Below are positions 7,432-12,107 of a DNA stretch of 12,107 bases, piece by piece. Position 1 is the stretch's first letter. Each line of letters begins with the position of its first letter. The notes under the pieces are model-generated. The model did not search any database and had not been told where the DNA came from. It saw only the letters and a program-made list of their open reading frames with translations. The DNA is taken from NCBI GenBank assembly GCA_035276085.1, contig DATELY010000271.1, positions 1 through 12,107 on the forward strand, in the 5' to 3' direction. Made by a program: the position numbers and the translations under genes. Source of the DNA: DATELY01 sp035276085. GTDB lineage: Bacteria > Pseudomonadota > Gammaproteobacteria > Steroidobacterales > Steroidobacteraceae.

Positions 7432-7734
7432 TTAGGCCGCGGTCGTATTTTTCTGCGCGCCTTTCGGCGGCTGCTTCACCGTGTAGAGCACGTTGTCCGC
7501 GACGCGCGATAACCAGCCGCCCGAGTGCAGCATCAGCTTGAGAACGTGCAGGATGACGCGGCCGCGGCCTTCCACCGCGAGCTCGCAATCCTCTTCGATC
7601 TTGCAATCCTGCATTTCAAAAATGTTGTCGCCCTCAATGATGAGGCGGCACTCCGCGAAGTGGCATTTCTCGAAGACTTTGCCGTCCAGCACGACGCGCT
7701 GGCCTTTGAAGGACTTGCCGGAGACCAATTTCAT
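7432..7734 (-). CDS. Small hypothetical protein, predicted beta-helix
   Basis: This 100-residue protein has no confident family name. Residues 7-55 look like short right-handed beta-helix coils: SFKGQRVVLDG, KVFEKCHFAECRLIIEG, NIFEMQDCKIEEDCELAVEG. Cysteines sit at regular inward positions (24, 29, 44, 50), as in pentapeptide-like or bactofilin-like proteins. Residues 60-86 form a helical tail, ILHVLKLMLHSGGWLSRVADN, and the C-terminus is basic and polar. I have a general memory of small conserved proteins with a beta-helix front and a GG-containing helical end, but no function is known to me. The ATG at 7734 is chosen because the upstream extension to 7893 overlaps the divergent gene and looks non-coding. 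No strong ribosome site is visible. It is divergent from the PqqD-like gene (134-bp gap) and convergent with the FHA gene. Confidence 0.7.
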   Translation of the reverse strand: MKLVSGKSFKGQRVVLDGKVFEKCHFAECRLIIEGDNIFEMQDCKIEEDCELAVEGRGRVILHVLKLMLHSGGWLSRVADNVLYTVKQPPKGAQKNTTAA

Positions 7735-7858
7735 TGTGTACCCACTGAAAATCGAGGCAGGGAAGGCTCGCGTATGTACACGAACCGAGGGCGCTTGCCC
7801 AGCCTCGAGGAACTCGCCCGCCCGCGGTTCAGTTGGAAAGACGGGAGAACCTCTTCGC

Positions 7859-7864
7859 AGGAGG
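7859..7864 (+). promoter_or_regulatory. Ribosome binding site deciding the PqqD-like start
   Basis: AGGAGG lies 4 bases before the GTG at 7869, within the run GCAGGAGGAGCTGTG. The upstream TTG at 7833 lacks such a site, so the GTG is preferred. Confidence 0.7.
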
Positions 7865-7868
7865 AGCT

Positions 7869-8153
7869 GTGGCCCAAATTCAAGCCAGTGCATCGTACGT
7901 GCGTCACGGATTGCGGCAAAAGCTCGACGAACAGCAGGTCTTGCGCTCGCTGCAGCACCGCAGCGGCTTCGAGTCGCCCGCGGCTACGCAGCAGATCTGG
8001 GAATTGTTGGCAACACCGCAAACCGTGAGAAGCCTCGCTCGCGCGCTGGCGAGTACGACCCATCTCGACGAACAGCGCTGCGCGCATGAAGTCGAGGATG
8101 TGCTGGTGCAGCTGTTCGATGCCGATCTGATCGAGATCTCACCGGATTCCTAG
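7869..8153 (+). CDS. PqqD-like small protein
   Basis: This 94-residue protein resembles the PqqD family, small winged-helix-like chaperones that bind precursor peptides for radical SAM or other RiPP enzymes. The recognisable part is residues 36-88: SPAATQQIWELLATPQTVRS, then LARALASTTHLDEQ, then HEVEDVLVQLFDADLIEI. This matches the family's LN-x-T-a-x-x-IW-x-LL, T-v-x-e-L and Dv-x-x-fl-x-x-L-x-x-x-gLi pattern. The usual N-terminal beta-hairpin is weak here, replaced by a more helical-looking QKLDEQQVLRSLQHRSGF. No radical SAM enzyme, precursor peptide, PQQ genes or asparagine-synthase gene is in the window, so its partner is not apparent. GTG start supported by AGGAGG. It could also be a stand-alone regulator with the same fold. 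Confidence 0.62.
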   Translation: MAQIQASASYVRHGLRQKLDEQQVLRSLQHRSGFESPAATQQIWELLATPQTVRSLARALASTTHLDEQRCAHEVEDVLVQLFDADLIEISPDS

Positions 8154-8183
8154 GAACAGCGGATTTGAGATCGTGGTATTGCG

Positions 8184-8256
8184 CTGGCTAGCTTGCTGGT
8201 CGGCCGGCCAGAAGCCTGACAGAACTTTCTGGCCGGCTAGCCAGCTCACTGGCTAA
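8184..8256. repeat. Inverted array of 4-bp units (CNNG type)
   Basis: The left arm, 8184-8211, reads in fours as CTGG, CTAG, CTTG, CTGG, TCGG, CCGG, CCAG. The right arm, 8229-8256, reads CTGG, CCGG, CTAG, CCAG, CTCA, CTGG, CTAA. The inner parts pair perfectly over 11 bp (8203-8213 with 8227-8237), closing a 13-base loop, and 8184-8192 also pairs with 8236-8244. It lies between the convergent PqqD-like and DUF1857 genes and could serve as a two-way transcript end, though no T-run is present. The rest of 8154-8284 shows nothing else. Confidence 0.8.
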
Positions 8257-8284
8257 CCCTCCTGTGATAGTCCGTTACACGCCA

Positions 8285-8773
8285 CTAGTGGCAGCTCGGC
8301 CGCTCGTCGAGCAAGTGATTGGCCGCGAGCAGACGAATACCAGCCACTGTTTCGTTGTCCGCCTGCCGGTACGCATCCTTGACGAAACCCTCGAGCTCGC
8401 CGAGGCCGTCGTACTGCGAGGAGCGAATTTCGTACAGGAAGCGGACGAACAACTGACCCGGTGCGGGTTCTTCGATGCGCATCGTTACGTTGGCGTGTTC
8501 CACAGCGGCGTTCGCCTCGACCTCGTAGCTCACGCTCTCGCCTTCCATGAATCGCACGCGGTCGCGCACGCGGAAGTTGCCGAAATCCAGCTCGCGCGCA
8601 AGAGACCCATCCTGCTGCGGTGTGAGCTCGACGTTCTCGAGCCAGGGCATGAAGTAGCGCGGCATCTCGGCCCGACGCACCAACCCCTGCCAGAGCTGAT
8701 TTCGTGACAGCGGCGCCAACCGCGGATCGGCCAGATCGTTGACACGCACGATGTGCTCGAACGTCAGCGGCAT
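8285..8773 (-). CDS. DUF1857 (AtaL-like, SRPBCC fold) protein
   Basis: This 162-residue protein fits DUF1857, a family with the START/SRPBCC hydrophobic-pocket fold. Characteristic stretches are FEHIVRVND (5-13), LSRNQLWQGLVRRA (22-35), FMPWLENVEL (41-50), RELDFGNFRVRDRVRF (60-75), MRIEEPAPGQLFVRFLYE (98-115) and the C-terminal VKDAYRQADNETVAGIRLLA (131-150). The protein probably binds a small hydrophobic ligand; no catalytic role is established in bacteria to my knowledge. The start at 8773 aligns with the family N-terminus; the longer frame to 8881 runs into the ABC-F gene. No Shine-Dalgarno lies directly before it. Instead the sequence before the ATG can pair with the end of the ABC-F gene region. 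It lies 76 bp behind the ABC-F gene on the same strand. Confidence 0.87.
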   Translation of the reverse strand: MPLTFEHIVRVNDLADPRLAPLSRNQLWQGLVRRAEMPRYFMPWLENVELTPQQDGSLARELDFGNFRVRDRVRFMEGESVSYEVEANAAVEHANVTMRIEEPAPGQLFVRFLYEIRSSQYDGLGELEGFVKDAYRQADNETVAGIRLLAANHLLDERPSCH

Positions 8774-8774
8774 G

Positions 8775-8849
8775 GGGAAAGCGGTTGGCCGTTGGTAAGA
8801 ACGCCGATTATCGACGCGCGGTTCTGAGTCTAACCGCCGACCGCTTCCC
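8775..8849 (-). other. Possible leader hairpin between ABC-F and DUF1857 genes
   Basis: GGGAAAGCGGT at 8775-8785 is complementary to ACCGCTTCCC at 8840-8849 with one extra A. Inside, 8819-8823 (CGGTT) pairs with 8832-8836 (AACCG). In the minus-strand transcript the outer helix would begin right after the ABC-F stop and end at the DUF1857 start codon, leaving no free ribosome binding site. Confidence 0.4.
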
Positions 8850-10451
8850 TCAGTAAATTCCCTGCGACCGCAGGTACTCATCGTAAGTCCCCTTGAAGTC
8901 GACGATCACACCGTCCGCCTTCAATTCGAGGATGCGCGTGGCAAGACCTGCGACGAATTCGCGGTCGTGCGAGACGAAGATGAGTGTGCCGGGATATTTC
9001 TCCAGACCGATCTGCAGGGATTCGATCGTCTCCATGTCCATGTGGTTCGTGGGCTCGTCGAGCAGCAGGACGTTCGGCTTCGTCAGCATCAGCTTGCCGT
9101 AGATCATGCGGCCCTTCTCGCCGCCCGAGAGCACCTTTACCGACTTCTTGATCTCATCGCCGGAGAACAACAGACGGCCGAGCGTTGCACGCACGGCTTG
9201 ATCGTCATCGCTGGGTGCGCGCCACTCACTCATCCAGGTGAACAGATCGATCTTCTTCGCGAATTCGGCTTGCGGATCCTGCGGCATGTAGCCGAGTTGC
9301 GCGTTCTCCACCCAGGAGATGCGGCCGGCGTTCGGCGTCAGTTCACCGGCCAGACAGCGCATCAAGGTCGTCTTGCCGATGCCGTTCGCACCGATGATCG
9401 CGACGCGCTCGCCGGCTTCGATCGTGAAGCTCAGGTCGTTGAGCACCTGCGTTTCGCTGCCCGGGTACGCGAACGACAGTTTTTCGACGGTCACGGCATT
9501 GCGATACAGCTTCTTCGCCTGCTCGAAGCGGATGAAGGGATTCTGCCGCGACGACGGCTTCATCTCCTCGATCTTGATCTTGTCTATCTGCTTCAGACGC
9601 GAGGTCGCTTGCCGCGCCTTGGATGCGTTGGCGGAGAAACGGCGCACGAACTCCTGCAACTCGCCGATGCGCTCTTTCGCTTTGGCATTCGCCGCGGCCA
9701 CGCGCTCGCGCGCCTGCGTCGAGGCGAGCATGAAGTCATCGTAGTTGCCGGGATAGATCTTGATCTCGCCGTAATCCACGTCCGCCACATGCGTGCACAC
9801 TTGATTCAGGAAATGGCGATCGTGGCTGATGATGATCATCGTGGCGTTGTAATCGTTGAGCACGCCTTCCAGCCAGCGGATGGAGTTGATGTCCAGGTTG
9901 TTGGTCGGCTCATCGAGCAGCAGCACGTCGGGCCTCGAGAACAATGCCTGAGCGAGCAACACGCGCAGCTTCCAGCCCGGCGCCACCTCACGCATCGGGC
10001 CGTTGTGCAGTGATGGATCGATGCCGGCATCTTTCAGAATGCTGGCCGCGCGCGCCTCTGCGTTGTAACCGCCGTACTCGGCAAACTTGGCTTCCAGATC
10101 GGCGGCGCGTATGTAGTCCTTGTCGGTCGACTCGGGATTCGCGTAGATGGCATCGCGCTCCTGCATCGCCTGCCACATCTCGACGTGCCCTTGCAGCACC
10201 ACATCGAGCACACGCTGGTCTTCGTAGGCGAATTGATCCTGTTTCAGCTTGCCCAGGCGCAGGCCATTCAGCAGCATCACTTCGCCGGCGCTCGCCTCGA
10301 GATCGCGGCCGAGAATTTTCATGAACGTGGACTTGCCGCAGCCGTTGGCGCCGATGAGACCATAGCGATTGCCGTCGGCGAATTTCAGCGTGACGTGTTC
10401 GAAGAGGGGCTTGGCGCCGAATTGAATGGAGACGTTCGAAGTCGAGAGCAT
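8850..10451 (-). CDS. ybiT: ABC-F family ATPase, YbiT type
   Basis: This 533-residue soluble protein has two ATP-binding cassettes and no membrane domain, as in ABC-F translation factors that act at the ribosomal E site. The first cassette has GANGCGKST (34-42), the switch region EVAPGWKLRVLLAQAL (155-170) in place of a classical LSGGQ, DVLLLDEPTNNLD (175-187) and SHDRHF (209-214). A charged helical linker of the Uup/EttA type spans about 240-320 (RFSANASKARQATSR, SSRQNPFIRF). The second has GANGIGKT (354-361), LSGGEKGRMIYGKL (441-454), VLLLDEPTNHMDMET (461-475) and SHDREFV (494-500). Motifs, linker and length agree closely with E. coli YbiT. The ATG at 10451 is preceded by GGAA and a run of nine T on the coding strand (10461-10469), a leader possibly favoured by ribosomal protein S1. 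Role in resistance is not indicated. Confidence 0.93.
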   Translation of the reverse strand: MLSTSNVSIQFGAKPLFEHVTLKFADGNRYGLIGANGCGKSTFMKILGRDLEASAGEVMLLNGLRLGKLKQDQFAYEDQRVLDVVLQGHVEMWQAMQERDAIYANPESTDKDYIRAADLEAKFAEYGGYNAEARAASILKDAGIDPSLHNGPMREVAPGWKLRVLLAQALFSRPDVLLLDEPTNNLDINSIRWLEGVLNDYNATMIIISHDRHFLNQVCTHVADVDYGEIKIYPGNYDDFMLASTQARERVAAANAKAKERIGELQEFVRRFSANASKARQATSRLKQIDKIKIEEMKPSSRQNPFIRFEQAKKLYRNAVTVEKLSFAYPGSETQVLNDLSFTIEAGERVAIIGANGIGKTTLMRCLAGELTPNAGRISWVENAQLGYMPQDPQAEFAKKIDLFTWMSEWRAPSDDDQAVRATLGRLLFSGDEIKKSVKVLSGGEKGRMIYGKLMLTKPNVLLLDEPTNHMDMETIESLQIGLEKYPGTLIFVSHDREFVAGLATRILELKADGVIVDFKGTYDEYLRSQGIY

Positions 10452-10533
10452 TGGCGTTCCAAAAAAAAATCAGTACACGCAGGCTCCCGTCCGGTGTTGG
10501 CCGGCATGCCTGCATCGAAGCGAATTGAAGAGT

Positions 10534-10594
10534 GCCCCCACCCTGCCCTGGCGCGTCACTTCCTCCGGTCGTCCCCCGCGTCGCAGGGGAGGGA
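10534..10594 (+). repeat. Dispersed repeat, long variant, copy R6
   Basis: This copy begins GCCCCCACCCTGCCC and carries the extra block ACTTCCTCCGGTCGTCCC before the CGTCGCAGGGGAGGG hairpin half. It is the inverted counterpart of R3 at 1662-1727. It stands in the 356-bp gap 10452-10807, which contains no gene. Confidence 0.75.
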
Positions 10595-10692
10595 AAGAGG
10601 TCACCCAAGTGAGTTCGTCCTTGCGAACCACACGATGCGAAAACCTCTCGCGCGAATGACGAGCGACACGCGAGACAGCACCTGATTCCGAG

Positions 10693-10759
10693 CTCCCTCC
10701 CCTGCGGAGCCCCTCGTCAGGGGTTCCGAAGCGGCTCGGGGGAGGGTTGGGGTGGGGGC
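10693..10759 (-). repeat. Dispersed repeat with enlarged loop, copy R7
   Basis: The outer hairpin halves CTCCCTCCCC and GGGGGAGGG and the tail GTTGGGGTGGGGGC are normal. The loop is enlarged to about 34 bases and contains its own hairpin, CCCCT-CGTC-AGGGG, flanked by GGA and TCC. It faces R6 across 98 bp, giving an inward pair like R1/R2 and R8/R9. The rest of the gap 10452-10807 shows no other feature except the T/A run at 10461-10469. Confidence 0.75.
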
Positions 10760-10807
10760 AATCCGGATGCGCATGAGTTTAACGTCTCGGGCCCGTCCAT
10801 GCCTGCC

Positions 10808-11848
10808 CTATTCCCCGCCCTGGGCGCGTACCTCCTCGCCCGCGCGCCAGGCGCGAGCAAATTCCTGCCGCAATTCGTCCTCCCGCCCCATATATCGCGG
10901 CGAAAAGTGAAACGGCACGGCATTGCGTGCACGCGCCTCATGCGCGATTTCGCCTGCGAATGCGGCGGTCAGATGGGCCTTCCTGTCGGCATGCTCCTGA
11001 TCCTGCGCGAGGAAAACCGCCTCGATGAACAGCAGATCCACGTCCTTGAAGAAGTCGATGAGCCGCTGCCGGTTCGCCGCGTGCCCCGCGACGTCGGTGA
11101 TGTAGCCGAGCTTCTGCCCGGGCAGGAACTCCAGTAGCGAGCGTTTCAGCTCGCCGAGCGCGAACGTCTGCGCTCGCGCGCCCTGGCGGGTGCGCCACTG
11201 CACGTGCACGGGTGTGTCATCGGGCGCCTGCTCGCGAACGCGGCGTTTCAAGTCGGTGAGCCAGGGGCCGGTGGGCAGACCGAGCTCGTCGAGACGGTTC
11301 TTCCACACATTGATGTGCGTGCCTTCGACGAACAGGAAGGACAGCGAGGGAATGCCGTGATGATCGAGGCGGACCGCCTGCACGGTGAACTGCTCTTCTG
11401 CGAGCAGCACGCCGTTCGGTGCGTCCACGGCTGACAGGGGCTCGCGTTCGAAGCGCTGTCGGCTGCTGAAACGAGCGCGCTCGACTCGGTCATCCGCCTG
11501 TAATTCGTGCGCAGTCACGACGAAATCGGTTGGATAGTTCTGCACCAGATTCCAGGTGTACGCCGCGAGCTTGTGCTCGACGCGATCGAGGAACGGCGCC
11601 GGCCCGTAGATGCTCACGCCGGTATCCCGGCCGAGACACACGCGCAGCAGGTGATCGAAGCCCGCGAAGTGGTCCATGTGCGTATGGGAGACGAACACGT
11701 CGCTGACCCGCAGCAGCTTGCGTGTCGGCAGTACGGTGATGTCGCCGATATCGAACAGCAAGGCGCGCCGCTGGAATTTCAGGTCGACGTACACGCCTGG
11801 ATCACCGAAGGTCCGGTTGACGAGCTCGGCTTGGAAGATGGGGCGCAT
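10808..11848 (-). CDS. RNase Z-like metallo-beta-lactamase-fold hydrolase
   Basis: This 346-residue protein has the metallo-beta-lactamase fold. SHTHMDHFAGFDHLLR supplies the two-metal HxHxDH site (H55, H57, D59, H60). Further candidate ligands are in AVRLDHHGIPSLSF, GYITDVAGHAAN and the late PFHFSPRY, which resembles the HFSxRY end of tRNA 3'-endonucleases. This suggests the RNase Z/ElaC side of the superfamily, but the chain is longer and diverged, so the substrate (tRNA 3' end, other nucleic acid or small molecule) is uncertain. The ATG at 11848 is chosen because the protein then begins MRPIFQAELVNRTFGDPGVYVDL, with a normal first strand. No Shine-Dalgarno is visible there. An alternative GTG at 11902 would add 18 Pro/Gly-rich residues encoded by the 7-bp repeat array. 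Confidence 0.85.
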   Translation of the reverse strand: MRPIFQAELVNRTFGDPGVYVDLKFQRRALLFDIGDITVLPTRKLLRVSDVFVSHTHMDHFAGFDHLLRVCLGRDTGVSIYGPAPFLDRVEHKLAAYTWNLVQNYPTDFVVTAHELQADDRVERARFSSRQRFEREPLSAVDAPNGVLLAEEQFTVQAVRLDHHGIPSLSFLFVEGTHINVWKNRLDELGLPTGPWLTDLKRRVREQAPDDTPVHVQWRTRQGARAQTFALGELKRSLLEFLPGQKLGYITDVAGHAANRQRLIDFFKDVDLLFIEAVFLAQDQEHADRKAHLTAAFAGEIAHEARARNAVPFHFSPRYMGREDELRQEFARAWRAGEEVRAQGGE

Positions 11849-11852
11849 GGGA

Positions 11853-11953
11853 GGACTTGGGGCCTGGGGCCTGGGGCCTGGGACTTGTGACGTGAGGAAC
11901 ACGGGTGTTCCTCTTCCTCTAACCCCACGGCCCAGGTCTCAGGTCCCACACCT
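11853..11953. repeat. Inverted array of 7-bp units around a 20-bp palindrome
   Basis: The left arm, 11853-11894, is six heptamers: GGACTTG, three GGGCCTG, GGACTTG, TGACGTG. The right arm, 11926-11953, reads CACGGCC, CAGGTCT, CAGGTCC, CACACCT, which are the same kind of unit on the other strand. Between them is a palindrome, GAGGAACAC-GG-GTGTTCCTC (11894-11913), with perfect 9-bp arms. The array starts 4 bases upstream of the MBL-fold gene's ATG, so it forms that gene's leader or promoter region. The remaining bases to 12010 include a TATAAT at 11985-11990 without a matching -35. Confidence 0.8.
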
Positions 11954-12010
11954 CCCTGTTTAGTGTGAGGGCGGCGGGGCTCTCTATAATCGTTGGACGC
12001 GAACGTGCTT

Positions 12011-12050
12011 GCCCCCACCCCAACCCTCCCCCGCTGCGCGGAGGAGGGAG
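12011..12050 (+). repeat. Dispersed GC-rich hairpin repeat, copy R8
   Basis: This copy is nearly identical to R1 (GCCCCCACCCCAACCC start), with GCGGAGGAGGGAG in place of GCAGGGGAGGGAG, which weakens its hairpin. It faces R9 across 20 bp. Confidence 0.85.
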
Positions 12051-12070
12051 TCAGAGCTCGCGAATCATTG

Positions 12071-12107
12071 CTCCCTCCCCTGCGCAGCGGGGGAGGGTTG
12101 GGGTGGG
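12071..12107 (-). repeat. Dispersed GC-rich hairpin repeat, copy R9 (cut by window edge)
   Basis: This copy is nearly identical to R2 in inverse orientation and runs off the end of the window. With R8 it makes an inward pair like R1/R2, with a 20-bp rather than 45-bp spacer. Confidence 0.85.

Noticed and set aside
8967..10013. Long open frame (348 codons) on the plus strand opposite the ABC-F gene
   Set aside because: It is a codon-composition shadow of the ABC-F gene with no recognisable motif.
10461..10469. Run of nine A (T on the coding strand) before the ABC-F start, considered as phase-variable
   Set aside because: It lies in the untranslated leader, so length change would not alter a reading frame; an effect on translation efficiency is possible but unsupported.
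11985..11990. Perfect TATAAT on the plus strand before R8
   Set aside because: No acceptable -35 element lies 16-18 bp upstream and no plus-strand gene begins before the window ends, so a promoter call is unsupported.

Overview
This window is high-GC bacterial chromosome with densely packed housekeeping and accessory genes and hairpin-rich intergenic regions. An ABC-F ATPase of the YbiT type, a close MatB malonyl-CoA synthetase and the compact gene style point to a proteobacterium, most likely a gammaproteobacterium near the Xanthomonadales/Steroidobacteraceae. That placement is inference. I see no phage, plasmid, transposase, CRISPR, tRNA or rRNA signal.

Layout. Bases 1-205 hold an inverted pair of GC-rich dispersed repeats. 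A minus-strand two-gene operon follows: an ECF sigma factor (991-1527) and its membrane anti-sigma factor of the RskA type (206-994), joined by an ATGA overlap. Upstream lies a repeat-filled gap flanked by a 14-bp inverted repeat, then matB (1847-3355, minus). Between matB and the next gene is an inverted array of 8-bp units. The plus strand then carries a DUF72 (YecE-like) gene overlapping a MOSC-domain gene by 4 bp (3566-4878), and a large coiled-coil protein with a C-terminal FHA domain (5027-7279). A small predicted beta-helix protein (7432-7734, minus) is divergent from a small PqqD-like protein (7869-8153, plus). Next come a 4-bp-unit inverted array, a DUF1857 gene (8285-8773, minus) behind an ABC-F ATPase (8850-10451, minus), two more dispersed repeats, and an RNase Z-like metallo-beta-lactamase-fold hydrolase (10808-11848, minus). 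The 5' side of that last gene is a 7-bp-unit inverted array. The window ends in another repeat pair.

How the genes relate. The sigma/anti-sigma pair forms one regulatory unit that probably responds to envelope or redox stress. MatB makes malonyl-CoA from malonate but has no partner gene here. DUF72-MOSC and ABC-F/DUF1857 are co-directional pairs. The remaining genes look independent.

The most unusual content is intergenic. Nine copies of one hairpin repeat occur in 12 kb, some in inward-facing pairs. Three further intergenic elements share one architecture: two opposed arms of very short tandem units. The unit length is 8 bp, 4 bp or 7 bp and the sequences are unrelated. I found no complete new multi-gene system. 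The strongest candidate for something undescribed is this class of periodic inverted elements.
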